A DNA stretch of 64,000 nt, taken from assembly GCF_901000735.1 (NCBI RefSeq), contig NC_081547.1, forward strand, positions 16,582,260-16,646,259, given 5' to 3'. The position numbers and the translations under genes were made by a program. Source of the DNA: Corylus avellana. Taxonomy: Eukaryota > Streptophyta > Magnoliopsida > Fagales > Betulaceae. Shown one piece after another: positions 52,951 through 64,000 of this stretch (position 1 is the first letter of the stretch; the number at the start of each line of letters is the position of its first letter). Under the pieces are notes generated by a model. It ran no database searches. It saw nothing but the letters and a program-made list of their open reading frames with translations, and was not told the DNA's origin.

Positions 52951-54576
52951 ATTAATTTTCGGAAGAGTTACAATTTTCTAGAAATCAAGCAAATGAGGAG
53001 AATTTTGGAGAATAGCTTGCTGTTGCAAAGTATAGTTCTTGGAAAGAAGGGTTATGATAAGGGAGAATAGATCAAAGGTGAGCCCATGATTTTTATGATG
53101 AATCAAAGTAAAATCAAGAGATCTTCATTGTAGTGATATGGTTTTACGTGTTTAAAGGTGTAAGGGGAAAAAAATAGAGCAAAAATGTTCTACTTTGTGA
53201 ACTAGGAATTTTGACCGACAATGTACTACATTAAAAGTACTAGGTTTTAGATAGTGGCTCATTTCGATGATTAAAACAAGGTTTGTAAACTTTTAATCAC
53301 CTAAGTATTTTGGTGTAAAAAGGTAGGCTTAGATTTTAAGTTTTTGTACTACTATCAGCAAGGCCACCATAAATTATTCTAATGTGAGTTGTGATAAAGA
53401 CTTAAAGAGCCTACATAGAGAACTATCAAGGAGAACGTCCTAACTTTGCTAGAAAAAGGGAACTGCTAAAAGCGCGATTAAATGAACCATTAGCATACTG
53501 TCTGGGCTGTACTCACAGAAGATGCCTTATAGAGAATACTACCAGGAAGACCATCAAGAAGCCGTCCTAACTCTATTGAGTTGTCACACACACTGATGTT
53601 AAGAAGACCATTAGCAAGTTGTCCTAACTCTAGGGAGCATTGTTGTTTTACACAATTAGTAAATGACACCTAGCATGACAAGTGTCAAGCATGGAATGGT
53701 TGAAAATTTTTAAACCATGGAATGTTAACACTTGTCTAGTAATAATGAGAACTTAAGGTTAAATGAACTAGATTTAGCCTAACCTAAGTAAGACTAACCT
53801 TAGTTAACTAAAAGAAATAAGTTGAAGGACCATTTGATTGCCTTTCATTTTGATTTTTAACCAACCAAGGGAGAAGAGAGAAAATAGAGAAAGAAAAAAA
53901 GAATGAATGAATGAAGGAGAAGACAAGGACCCAAAAAAAAAAAAAAAAAAAGGAAGAAAGAAAGGAGGTTCGACCATCAAAGGATAGCTAGGAGGAAGAA
54001 CTTTGGCAAGGTAGGTACATCACTTCTTGCCTTTTCTCTATAGATTTTCATGCCCTAAATTATGTTGTAGAGTGATTATAATGTTGGTATTCAAGCTGAA
54101 ATCAAACACATGACAAAAAAATTTTGATTTTTCTCTATAGATCTTCGATTTTGATTTCTAGATTTGAAAATGCATCTGTTTGATGTTGGTTGGTGTGATT
54201 GATTTGCATGCACTTGGCCAGTTAACTTAATTGATAGGTACAAACAAGGGTATGTATGGTTGTGGACAATGGTAGTGATGAAATTTAGGAATGTTATTGA
54301 TAATTTCTCCACTTAAGGTAGGAGACACTGATACACATATGTATTTGATTAAATCTTTGCATAATCATCTCCTAACCTTCTAACTTTATAAATAGACTAA
54401 ACACAAAGACTACCTTCTTGATGACTCAAACTACTAGATAATGATAACATAATACTTAATGATAAACATAGTTACTACATCCTGTTGATGAGATCTATTT
54501 TCTCCTCTATCATCTTCCTTATCTACCTCTCTTATTTCTCCTATCCACGTGCTTGAGCTAATCCAAGTAATAGGGT
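52951..54576 (+). other. Unassigned repetitive sequence
   Basis: No coding domain. Around 53440-53640 a motif like AAGACCATTAGCAAG followed by GTCCTAACTCTA occurs three times in degenerate form. 53870-53960 is purine-rich with an A run of 19 (about 53933-53951). Confidence 0.35.
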
Positions 54577-56021
54577 TGTTAGGTTTTAGGTTCGCCATAT
54601 TCAATGATATTTCTTGTATGGTTATGTGTTTAAAACTTTGTTGTACTTTGGGGAGTTGATTCTAAGGTTTTTTTGGATTCTTGAAGTGTTCCCTCTTTCC
54701 CTGTCAGAAGTGCCATTAGAACGAGGTTTGTAACGTGACTGAATAAAGAGCCCTCTATTTTCCAGTCAGAATGGCACATGTAACGGGAGAAAAAATGGTC
54801 TCCCTAGTTTCTCGTCAAGAACTGCGTCAGGACGAGTATGTAACGAGAGTAAAGGTTGGACTCTCTAGTTTCTCGTCAGGAGTCCCGTTAGGACGAGATA
54901 TGTGATAGACTTAGTTGTTGAAGCCTCTATTTTTCTCATCGAAAATGTCGTAAAGACCGGACATGTAACGGGGAGTTACTGTCGCCACGTCAAGAGTCTC
55001 GTTAGGATGAGACATGTGACCGGAGCAGAAGATGGGGTCTCTGGTTTCTCATCAGGAACAGCGTCAGAGCGAGGATGTGACTGCAGCAAAAGTTGGACTC
55101 CTTGGTTCTTCGTTAGGAACCCCGTCAGAATGGGACAAGTAACATGTGCAAAGTTGAACTCCTTGGTTTCTTGTCAGGAAGCTCGTCAGAACGGGACTAG
55201 TGACGAGAGCAAAATTGATGCCTCTATTTTATCATCCCGAACCCTGTCAGAAGGGGACATGTAACGAGACTAAAGTTGGATTGCCTGGTTTCCTCGTTAG
55301 CTGGTGCATTAAGACGGGATATGTGACGAAGATGAGACATTTGTTCTTCCCGTCATAATGGAGCTGCTTTCTCGTTAAGATGTGGATTTTTTAGATCTAC
55401 AAATATGTCCTTTCTGTCATAATGGGAAAGTGTCCCATTAGGACGTGATGAAGAAAATGGTCTCCTATAAATAATCATCCTATCACTATTCTTTCTTTAG
55501 ACTTTGGAATTTTATTTTGAGAGCTCTCTCTTCTCTGAAGTCTCGTTTTCTCCAGTAGTACTGGGCCCTGGTGGAATTTATAATCAAGAGGGGACCTGAT
55601 ATAGCTAGAAGCTGCCCTTTCTCTAGTGTCGCATCTTAGCCTTTGGTGCGTTGCCTTTCTTGCTTGATGATGATAAATTTGGTATCTTTGGTTTGTGTTT
55701 GGTGAAGAAGTCTATTGAAGGGTCGGTGAGGAGATGCACTGCTTGAAGATGGTCATGATTGAGACAAGCTGTGAAGCTTATTGTTCTTGCTAAGTTTAGA
55801 GGTCCTCAAGGTTGTGAGTATCGTCTATTCTGTAACTGTGAATCTTCATTTAATGGTTTCTTGGGTTTGGCTGCCCCGTAGTGGTTTTTACCATGAGGTG
55901 CTCAAGGGTTTTCCACTTCATAAACAAAATCTGTGTTGTGGTTATGTTTGTTTATTTTTCTATTGTGCATGTTTTGTGTTTGTAGATATGGCTTGTAGAA
56001 CATGATCCTTATAAACTTTCA
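54577..56021 (+). repeat. 5' LTR of SIRE element 2
   Basis: 1,445 bp from TGTTAGGTTTTAGG to ATAAACTTTCA. It pairs with 60980-61956 and with the solo LTR at 29720-30821. TATA-like CTCCTATAAATAATC lies near 55460. Confidence 0.88.
54690..55330 (+). repeat. Minisatellite in the SIRE LTR, about 11 units
   Basis: Units of roughly 55-65 bases around TTTCTCGTCAGGAACCCCGT, CAGGACGGGACATGTAACGG and GAGCAAAGTTGGACTCCCTG. Units are degenerate and vary in spacing. Confidence 0.8.
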
Positions 56022-56022
56022 A

Positions 56023-56037
56023 TTTGTATCAGAATGG
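56023..56037 (+). promoter_or_regulatory. Primer-binding site of SIRE element 2, decayed
   Basis: TTTGTATCAGAATGG, against TTGGTATCAGAGCGG expected for initiator tRNA-Met. It directly follows the LTR. Confidence 0.7.
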
Positions 56038-56181
56038 GTTTGTTTATTTTTTACTAACGTCTTGAGTGTGTTCTTAATCTTTTTTTTTTTTTTTTTTTAC
56101 TGTTGTTATCATGTCTTTGAATAGTCCTTTTTCTGGATGAACTTGGTTGTTTAAAAGACTTCAATATGTCCTTAGTTTCTT

Positions 56182-59100
56182 GTGATAATGTTGCAGAATC
56201 TCTTAATTCTGCTGAATGTCTTGAAATTGATAATAGCAATCCTGCTCTCTTTGGAAGCCTTGTTATATTCCTATAATATGATGTCTAAGGAACTTTGCAC
56301 TATTAATCTTGAGAATGATCATATTAAGGAAGACTTGAACAGAGTTAATTCTGAAGTAGATATACTCACTCTGGATAATGAGATGAAAAGAGAAGATCTT
56401 CGGATTGCTGAACAATCTAGGGTGTCTCTTAGTAGATATATTGATTATTCCTCTCATGATCCATGTTTCCCTAAGATTCGTGGCTCATGCTTTCACTATG
56501 GAGTCCAAGGACATTTTCGTGATAAATGTCCTCTTGTGAAGAAAAAGGAGTCTAAGTCTTCTAAGGCTAGTCCTAGTGAGAAAAACTCTGGTTTTGTTCA
56601 TCAACATCTGGATCTCATAAATTCTAAACTGGATTTTCTTACTAATGTGATTACTAATTTATACCCCTCATCTGTTGTTCATAGTCAAGAGTTTAGTAAA
56701 TGCAGTTGCTCTTTTAAGAAGGTTCAATCAGAAAATCATGACCATGTTCATCTTGTTGCTCATACCTCCTTAAAAGCTCTTGATTCATGTCTTTGGTACC
56801 TCAATAGTGCTTGTTCTAAGCATATGTTGAGGGACAAGTCTATGTTTAACTGTTTAAATGAGTACAGGGTTGGTAGTGTTACATTTGGTGATGGAAATCA
56901 TGCTTAGATCAAACGAAGGGGTTCAATCAAAATCAAAGGAATTCTAGAGATTCATGAGGTGCTCTATGTAAAAGATCTCAAAGCCAATCTTCTCAGCATC
57001 TGCCAAATATGTGATGAAGATCAGATTGTGCAATTTTCTAAGAAGGAATGTAATGTGTTTTATGTGGACGGTAAATGGATTATGGGAGGGGTGAGCACTT
57101 CTGATAATTGCTATGGGATTGGTTCTAAGACACCTATCAGTTGCAAGCATGCCAAGCTAGACATTTCCGAACTATGGCATCAACGTCTGGGTCACTTGAA
57201 CTTCAAGGACCTATACAAATTCTCTAAGGATGAGCTGATCAGTGATTTGCCCAAGTTAGGTAAACTTGAAAGAATGGTGTGTGGGCCTTGTCAGATGGGG
57301 GAACAAATCAAGTCTTAGCATAGAGCAACAAAATCCATTCACACCTCCTTCTCTTTGGAATTGCTTCACATGTATCTTATAGGTCCCACAAGAAGTGAGT
57401 GTATGGGAGGAAAGAAATACATCATGGTGGTTGTGGATGACTACTCAAGATTCACTTGGGTAATTTTGCTGAAAGATAAGTCAGAAGCTTGTGATCAAGC
57501 TAAAATTTTGTTCAAAAGGATCCAAAATGAAAAGGGATATGCCATTCAACGTATAATAAGTGATCATGGAAGAGAGTTTGATAACTCATGTTTTGAAAAA
57601 CTCTGTGAAGAGACAAGCATAAAGCAAGAGTTCTCATCACCCATCACACCTCAGTAGAATGGAGTTGTTGAAAGGAAGAATAGAGTCGTCCAAGATCTGG
57701 CTCGAGCTATGTTACATGGGAAGAATCTTTCTATATATTTCTGGGGAGAAGCTGTCAATACTGCCAGTCACATTATCAGTAGAGTTTATTGAAGTCCCAG
57801 CACTAAGAAGACATTGTATGAGATTTGGAAGTGGAAGAAACCTACAGTGAAATATTTCCACATCTTTGGAAGTAAATGCTTCATACTACGTGACAGGGAA
57901 AATCTTTGTAAATTTGATACCAAGAGTGATGAAGGAATCTTTCTCAAATATTCTCATTCTAGTAGAGCATATTGGGTTTACAATAGTCGAATGGACTCTA
58001 TCATGGAATCTATTAATATTGTAGTTCATGATGAATCCTCTGATGTCAGGATTCAATCACTTGAAAGTGAAGAGAAGCCCGTGGAAGTTGAAGAGCTAGC
58101 TGTGGAGGAATCATAAGAGATAGTGGAAATTGGTTCACCTGAGTCAAATGATGAGTCCACTAGCCCTAAAGTTGTGTCTAAAGACACTCCTTCAAGTCTA
58201 ATCTTGAATCAACCCAAGAAAAATATTTTAAGAAGGATTGGAGAAGGAAAGTAGCTTCTGAACAGGGTTTTAAATCAAGTTTCTCACATGTATTATTTGC
58301 CTCAATTCGAACCTAAAAAGGTTCAAGAAGCTCAATAAGATGAGAGCTGAGTTGAAGCTATGCACGAGGAATTGAATCAATTCACTAGAAATGACGTTTG
58401 GACCTTGGTTCCCAAACCTAGTGACCCGAATGTCATAGGTACAAAATGGATCTTCGAGAACAAGTCTGATGAACATGGGAATGTGATATGAAATAAGGCT
58501 CGATTGGTTGCTCAAGGTTATACTCAAATTGAAGGGATAGACTTTGATGAGACATTTACTCTAGTTGCCAGACTTGAGTCTATTCAAATTCTGGAATAGC
58601 ATGAAATTTTGGTGTTAAATTGTACCAAATGGATGTTAAAAGCGCCTTTTAAAATGGGATTTTTCGAGAAGAAGTTTATGTGGAACAGCCTAAAGGGTTC
58701 AAAGATCCCCATCGCACTGATCATGTATACAAACTGAAGAAAGCTTTGTATGGGTTGAAACAGGCACCTAGAGCTCGGTACGAGAGACTGATAGCTTATC
58801 TTGTCTCACATGGGTTTACTTGTGGAACAGCTGACTGCACTTTTTTCATTCAAAAGAAGGGAAAAGATAAGTTGATTGCTAAAATCTATAAGGATGACAT
58901 AGTGTTTAGAGCTACAGTTGACTCTCACTCTCACTCTTTTGCTGACAAAATGAAAAAAATGTTTGAAATGACCATGGTTAGGGAGCTATCATATTTCCAT
59001 GGTCTATAGGTTCAACACTTAGACCAGGAAATGTTTGTCTCTCAAACCAAGTATGCTGAGGATCTTGTGAAAAAATTTGGTCTTGATGGAAACAGTCACG

Positions 59101-60979
59101 TTTGGACCCCAATGAGTGATGTGTGCCAAATATTGCATATTTGGACCCTTTAATTTACTTGTGTTAATCCTTTAGTTGTGTTATTATCTGATGTTTTGTG
59201 TTAGTTTTGTGTTTTTAGTATTTTGTAGGTCATTGAAGAAAAACTACTTTTCAGAAGAAAACATACTTTGAGATGACCTAGATGATGTGGTTAAGCTTAA
59301 CCAAATCCAAGAAATGGTTAAATCGGATTAAAGATAAGATTGGATTAAAGTTCAGATTGGATAAAATTTTGGATTTGATTCAAGTTCAGATTCTACACAC
59401 GTTTTAGTATTTTGACCATAACTCTCTACTCAAATATTGGATTGAAGTGATTCAAACGGCATTGGAAAGCTAACTAAAAATAATACAATTCGTTATGAAA
59501 TAGGATTTTCCTAATTCAGATGGTTACTATGCCAAAATCACCCCGTAATTAAAGGACACAAATCTGGACGAATCCTATTCCGATTTTAGACTTCTATTTT
59601 GACTGGGAGACAGACCTTTGAATTATCTAGGTTTACTTGGGCTTCTAGGACTTCTCTAAACCTATAAATAGACTTCTTTGCATTCAAGAAAATACACACA
59701 ATCATAGAGAGCAAAATTCTACAGTTTTTCTCTTTTTAGTTTAGGTTTTCTTTAGATTTAGGTTTTATTTTTATGTGGAGCTAAATTCCCAACTAAGGTT
59801 GGGGATGAAGCCTCACCGATGAAGAACATCAAAACTTTCATGTAAGTCTTTATTTATTTGATTTTATTGGGTTTAGTATTTCAATTGTTTTACATATTTT
59901 CAATGTGTGGAGTGATTCTTGGATATCTTTTGTGATTCAAGGATACGCTTGATGATTTAAGATAATTTCACATAATTGATTGCTTGATTTTATTTGCCTA
60001 AATAATTCGATATCCCTTGTGATTTGTTCTACGGATACATTTGGTGTTTCAATTAAGATTGGATATCTTTTGTGATTTATGGATACATCTGATGATTTAA
60101 TTGATATTGGATTCCTTTTGTGATTTGTCCAATGAATGGATACATGGGATGATTTTGATTAACTGTTGAAGCATAGTAAAACATATCTCAGATTTTAATT
60201 GTGAGAACTTCAGATAAATATTGATGAACATGGAGTATGTCGTTATGATTCGGTGAGTGTGGATTCCCAAACCTTAATCTTTATCTTTTATTTTATTTTA
60301 TTTAGGTTATGTTTATCCTTTAATTTTCAAAACTCAAAATTCATACTTTTTTTGGAACTAGGTTAGGATAAAATTAGTTTAGTTATAATTTGTTCTTCAA
60401 AAACACAATTTTCTATGGGTTCGACCTCGCACTTGCAAAACATTATATTGCAAACGATTCGTGCACTTGCGAGTATTAAAATTTGCACAACAATGAGCAT
60501 TAGTGTAAAACTTTCAGCAGATTTCACTGGAAAAAAGTTGAGCAAACACTTTACGAAAGTATGATAGAAAGTCTCATCTACCTCACTGCAAGCAAACTAG
60601 ACATCTCCCTCAGTGTTGGTGTGTGTACTCGGTTTCAAGCAAATCCCAAGGAATCACATTTAACTGCCATCAAACGCAACATCTGTTATGATAATGATAC
60701 TGTGAATTATGGGATTTGGTATTCCAAGAACACCAACCTAAACTTGGCAGGTTATTCTGATGTTGACAGGGCAAGCTGTGTTGTTGATAGGAGGAGTACC
60801 TCAGGTGGATGTTTTTACGTGGGAACCAATCTAGTGGCTTGGCTGAGCATGAAACAGAACTCTATCTCTCCACAGCAATCTGCTAGCAGTTGCTGCACAT
60901 ATCTCCTATGGATGAAGAAGCTTTTGGCGGACTATGGCCTTGATCAAGAGAAAATGGTGGTGTTTTGTGACAATCAGAG
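56182..60979 (+). pseudogene. SIRE-type gag C-terminus and pol, broken
   Basis: 56182-56907 has a coiled-coil gag part, a knuckle-like CFHYGVQGHFRDKC (second Cys of CX2C replaced by Tyr) and a protease box WYLNSACSKHM, where DSGCSKHM would be normal. Integrase follows: LWHQRLGHLNFKDLY, then CGPCQMG, VVVDDYSRFTWV, ISDHGREFDN and NGVVERKNR. RT starts at about 58375 ([51 protein letters not shown]). [15 protein letters not shown] follows at 58747, and the catalytic box is YKDDIVF rather than YVDDI. After the solo LTR, RNase H resumes (SLIYLTASKLDISLSVGVC, CVVDRRSTSGGCFYVG) and stops at FCDNQSV. At least eight in-frame stops are visible. Its catalytic residues are partly lost. Confidence 0.88.
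59117..60492 (+). repeat. Athila/Tat-type solo LTR inside SIRE pol
   Basis: 1,376 bp from TGATGTGTGCCAAATATTGC to TTTGCACAACA, with perfect duplications ATGAG at 59112-59116 and 60493-60497. TATA box ACCTATAAATAG at 59660. Same family as 36455-37856, which is in the other orientation. Removing it and one duplication rejoins the pol frame at TPMS/ISVKLSAD. Confidence 0.93.
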
Positions 60980-61956
60980 TGTTTTAGGTTTTAGATTGGC
61001 CTAGTTCAATGACTGTTCATGTAATGTTTATGTGTTTAAAACTTTGAGTGTTTGCATTCAAAACCTTAAGGGTTGTTTGAGAGGTAGTCTGTTGTGTTCT
61101 TAGGGCCTCCAGAGGAGTTCTTTATTTTCTTGTCAGAACCCCCATCAAAACGGGACTAATTGAAGAGCTACTGGTTTCCCATCAGAACCCCCGTCAAGAC
61201 GCAACATGAGACGGGCATGGTAATTGAAGCCTCTGTTTCTTCTCGTTAGGAGTGTCGTCAAGACAGGACATGTAATAGGGAGTTATTGTCACCGCGTCAA
61301 GAGTCTCAATAGGACGAGACATGTAATGGGAGTAAAAGTGGTCTCCCTAGTTTCTAGTCAGGAACTACGTGAAGACGAGAAAGTGACAGGAGCAAAAGTT
61401 GGACTCCCTGGTTTCCCATTAGGAACAGCGTCAAGACGAGGATGTGACAGGAGCAAAGATGGACTCACTAGTTTCTTGTCAGGAATGGTGTTAGGAGGAG
61501 GATGTGAAGGGAGCAGATGTTGGACTCCCTGGTTTCTCGTCAGGAACCCCGTTAGGATGGGACATGTAATGGGACAAAAGTTGGACTCCGAGGTTTCCTA
61601 TCAGCTGGTGCGTCAAGATTGAACATTTGACAAAGAAGAGGCATTTTGCATTCCTGTTAGAACGTTATTGCTGACTCGCTTGGACGTGAAAATCTCAGAT
61701 CTACGAAATCTGTTCTTCCCGTCATAACGAGAAAGTGTCCCGTTAAGTCGTGACGAAGGAAATGTTTTCTCTATACAAGGATTTCTGTCACTGTTCATTC
61801 TTCAAACTTTGGGAATTTATTTTGTTGTGCTCTCTCTTCACTAAAGTCTCTTTTCTCCACTAGCACTAGGTCCTGGTGGTACTGATATTCAAGAGGGAAT
61901 GTGATATTGTTTAGAGCTTCCCTTTCTCTTGTTTGGTGCCTTAGCCTTTGGCATGT
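60980..61956 (+). repeat. 3' LTR of SIRE element 2, truncated
   Basis: Starts TGTTTTAGGTTTTAGATTGG and follows the other SIRE LTRs to CCTTTGGCATGT, where the Athila-type element begins. It includes about nine minisatellite units (61130-61625). Confidence 0.85.
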
Positions 61957-63185
61957 TGATAAGTGCTAAATGTTAATCTCATAGTTTTGTTATAACTTGA
62001 TGTTTAGTATTGTTTTTGAGTTTTCTTGCATTTTTTAGAATTTTGAAGAAAAACAAGCATTTCCGACATGTTCCAAACTTAAAAGATATTTTGGCAAAAA
62101 AGCTAAAGGAAGTGTGCTCGAGCGCCCAATCCAGAGGGATCAAGTGTAGTCATGTGATTGAACATCCAATCTAGATGGATCGATCACAGTCGCGCGCTGG
62201 AACACAGTGAAGTAGGCAGACCCGTTTTGGAAGGATTCTAATCCAACTCAAACTGGATTTTGGAGTTGTTAGGCTGCAGGAATCTACTAGGGTTGTTCCA
62301 AACTCTGTAAATACTCCCTCAATTCGTCCAAATAGAAGACACAAGATTTGGGAGAGGAATTGGAGGCTAGATCAAAAAGTGTTTTCGGTTTTTCTTCTTT
62401 TCCTTATTATTTTCTTATGAGGATGATTTTCATCCGAATTATGCGTGACTAATACTTTAGTTGGGGCTCGATTGAAGCCCTAATCATGTCTCTTTAGGAC
62501 TCCAATTTGCCTTGCTACAATTCATGTTTTGATACTTAACTTGATTATTTTTGGTTTTACTGAATTCCTCACATGAATGTGTTTAATTATCATATGCATA
62601 TGGTATGGATGTGTTATTTAGGTCAATTTGGATGACCAAGTTCTGGGCCTATTAGAGTGACAAAATAACCCCATCACAGGTTCTTGGATTAATCAACATG
62701 AAAAACCAAAAGTAGATACCATGCTCTAGGCTTCATGTGTTTGTCTATCTCCAAAGTTTTATGCTTTCTTGAAGAACAACTTATTAGATACCATGCTAAA
62801 TCCTTTGAGAAAGAAAAAAATTGAGTAGATACCATACTTAATTCGTTGCTTAGGGATATCAATAGCCTAAGGAGTAGATACCATGCCCTTAGGTTGGCAA
62901 ATATTGAGTATCTTGATACAGTTGTAGCATTGTGCATGTTGTTTATCTTATTCGAGTATGATTAGTGGTGGATATCGAAACCCTACATTTCCTTCTTATT
63001 ATTTAAACTCAATCTTTTATCTCGTTTCATTCAAATATTTATTTAGGGAATTCTTTTTATGCATAATTTATATTAATCCTCATGGGAAAGATCTCGTACT
63101 TTCTCTTTTTACTATCGTTTTGATCTTGTGCACTTGCGAGCAAAACGTAATTTATTCTCCTATTATTTAGGTGGATATTTGCACA
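61957..63185 (+). repeat. 5' LTR of the right-edge Athila-type element
   Basis: From TGATAAGTGCTAAATGTTAA to GATATTTGCACA; the exact end is uncertain by a few bases. It contains GTGCTCGAGCGCCCAATCC (62110) and GGATCGATCACAG (62177). Four AGTAGATACCATGC-type repeats lie between 62710 and 62893. Confidence 0.85.
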
Positions 63186-63194
63186 ACAAGTTTT

Positions 63195-63212
63195 TGGCGC
63201 TGTTACCGGGGA
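63195..63212 (+). promoter_or_regulatory. Primer-binding site, tRNA-Asp type
   Basis: TGGCGCTGTTACCGGGGA, two bases away from the Athila/Tat consensus TGGCGCCGTTGCCGGGGA. Confidence 0.88.
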
Positions 63213-63723
63213 TTGCGTTGAAGGATGTTTAGAAGTTTTTCCTTAAGTTTAGTTAATTATATTTAAATCTTAATTTGTTTATGTTTTTTGTTTTGCAGTT
63301 CTGTTTTTGTTTTGTAGAAGTGCAATCGAGCGCCCAATCCAGATGGATCGAGCCTAATCGTGAGATCAATCGCAAATCCAGGGCGATTGAGTGCCTTCTT
63401 CCAAATAGCAGCATTGAAGCTACTGTAAGTACATAATCTGATTTTTTTTTTTCATGCAGGGTTGTTGATCTTAGAATTTAGCCATCATTCCATACGATCT
63501 AGAAATTGAACGCGCCATTTGACAAAGGCAAAGAGACAACTCCGAAACCTAAGAAGAATTCGAAGTTGAGGATAAGATGGAAGAAAAGCATGTCGAGAAT
63601 CCACCACTAGCGCGAAGACCTATGAAAAGTTCCTTCATTCCCCAAAACCTCAACTAGCAATCATGCATTGATTTTGAGCCCATTGTGTAGAGCAATTACA
63701 ATTTATCTTCGCATCTGCTCAGT

Positions 63724-64000
63724 ATGGTTCAATACTATCGCGGCACACCTACAAAGGACCCATATCTGCACATTCTGGATTTCTGCGACCTATGCAAAAC
63801 GCAGAATATCCATGGCCTAACCGCAGAAGGAATCAGGTTATTTCTCTTTCCTTTTTCCTTAAAAGATAATGCTAAGCTTTGGTTAAATTCTTTGGCTATG
63901 GGTTCTATTCACAACTAGGAGGAGTTGGCTGCAAAGTTCTTAAAGAAGTTCTTCACAGCCCAAAGGACAAGTTGAGGAGGGAGATTTAGACCTTCCAACA
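63724..64000 (+). pseudogene. Athila-type gag (retrotransposon gag domain), partial
   Basis: MVQYYRGTPTKDPYLHILDF, then CDLCKTQNIHGLTAEGIRLF and LFPFSLKDNAKLWLNSLAMG match the retrotransposon gag domain of Athila-type elements, where RLFPFSLRDRAKxWLxSL is characteristic. A TAG at 63916, where Trp is usual (SIHN/EELAAKFL), and another stop near 63973 break it. The upstream leader (63213-63720) may include an N-terminal extension in other frames. Confidence 0.85.

Larger units (their letters stand above)
54577..61956 (+). mobile_element. SIRE-type Copia element 2, interrupted
   Basis: Comprises a 5' LTR (54577-56021), a primer-binding site, part of gag, a pol region (56182-60979) and a 3' LTR (60980-61956) that is cut by the Athila-type element at 61957. 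An Athila-type solo LTR (59117-60492) splits the RT/RNase H region. The N-terminal gag domain seen in SIRE element 1 is missing. The end of RNase H and any env-like region are also missing, since RNase H joins the LTR directly. Many stops make it inactive. Confidence 0.88.
61957..64000 (+). mobile_element. Athila/Tat-type retrotransposon, 5' end
   Basis: LTR 61957 to about 63185, tRNA-Asp type primer-binding site at 63195, untranslated leader, then the start of gag. The rest lies beyond the right edge. It is inserted in the SIRE LTR at CATGT. Unlike the element at 38805, its first ORF contains the usual gag retrotransposon domain. Confidence 0.88.

Overview
The window looks like nuclear DNA of a flowering plant, probably a dicot. 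The host genes have plant-type introns, and nearly everything else is plant retrotransposon sequence: LINEs, Copia elements including SIRE/Maximus type, Tekay-like chromovirus LTRs, Athila/Tat-type LTR elements and a TRIM. The species cannot be told from the sequence. I see no tRNA, rRNA, CRISPR array or prokaryotic gene.

Host genes. The only apparently intact host gene is the 3' half of a SEC23 COPII-coat gene on the + strand. It has five in-phase exons (4822-4899, 17008-17169, 17286-17549, 24362-24466, 25037-25177), and its upstream exons lie beyond the left edge. Two of its introns are swollen to 12.1 kb and 6.8 kb by nested elements. A second host locus, on the - strand at 48364-50285, is the C-terminal part of a replication factor C subunit 3-like clamp-loader gene. 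Its eight exons are recognisable, but it carries two frameshifts and its 5' part is missing, so it is probably a pseudogene.

Layout. 1-4.4 kb: two LINE fragments arranged tail to tail in an intron segment that was itself duplicated, then a 1.28 kb internally deleted LINE derivative with a 17 bp target-site duplication. 5.2-8.0 kb: more LINE pieces and an old Copia element carrying a 280 bp TRIM. 8.2-13.5 kb: a nearly complete Copia element on the - strand (TSD TAAGT, LTRs about 3% diverged). 13.6-24.3 kb: decayed Copia, LINE and LTR pieces inside SEC23 introns. 26.7-27.9 kb: a second short poly(A) retroposon (11 bp TSD). 28.7-33.4 kb: Tekay-like LTRs, one split by a SIRE solo LTR (TSD GTTTA). 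33.4-38.8 kb: a SIRE element whose gag is interrupted by two Athila-type solo LTRs. 38.8-46.6 kb: a two-LTR Athila-type element without pol. 50.5-53 kb: another Tekay-like LTR. 54.6-62 kb: a second SIRE element with gag-pol remains, split by a third Athila-type solo LTR. 62-64 kb: the start of another Athila-type element that runs off the right edge.

How it fits together. The order of nesting gives a relative chronology: SIRE elements are older than the Athila-type solo LTRs inside them. The most unusual item is the pol-less Athila-type element. It keeps two long ORFs interrupted only by stop codons, mostly TAG, with no frameshift. One ORF has a zinc knuckle plus a three-copy acidic repeat; the other resembles a plant env-like ORF. 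This looks like a non-autonomous family decaying through cytosine deamination.
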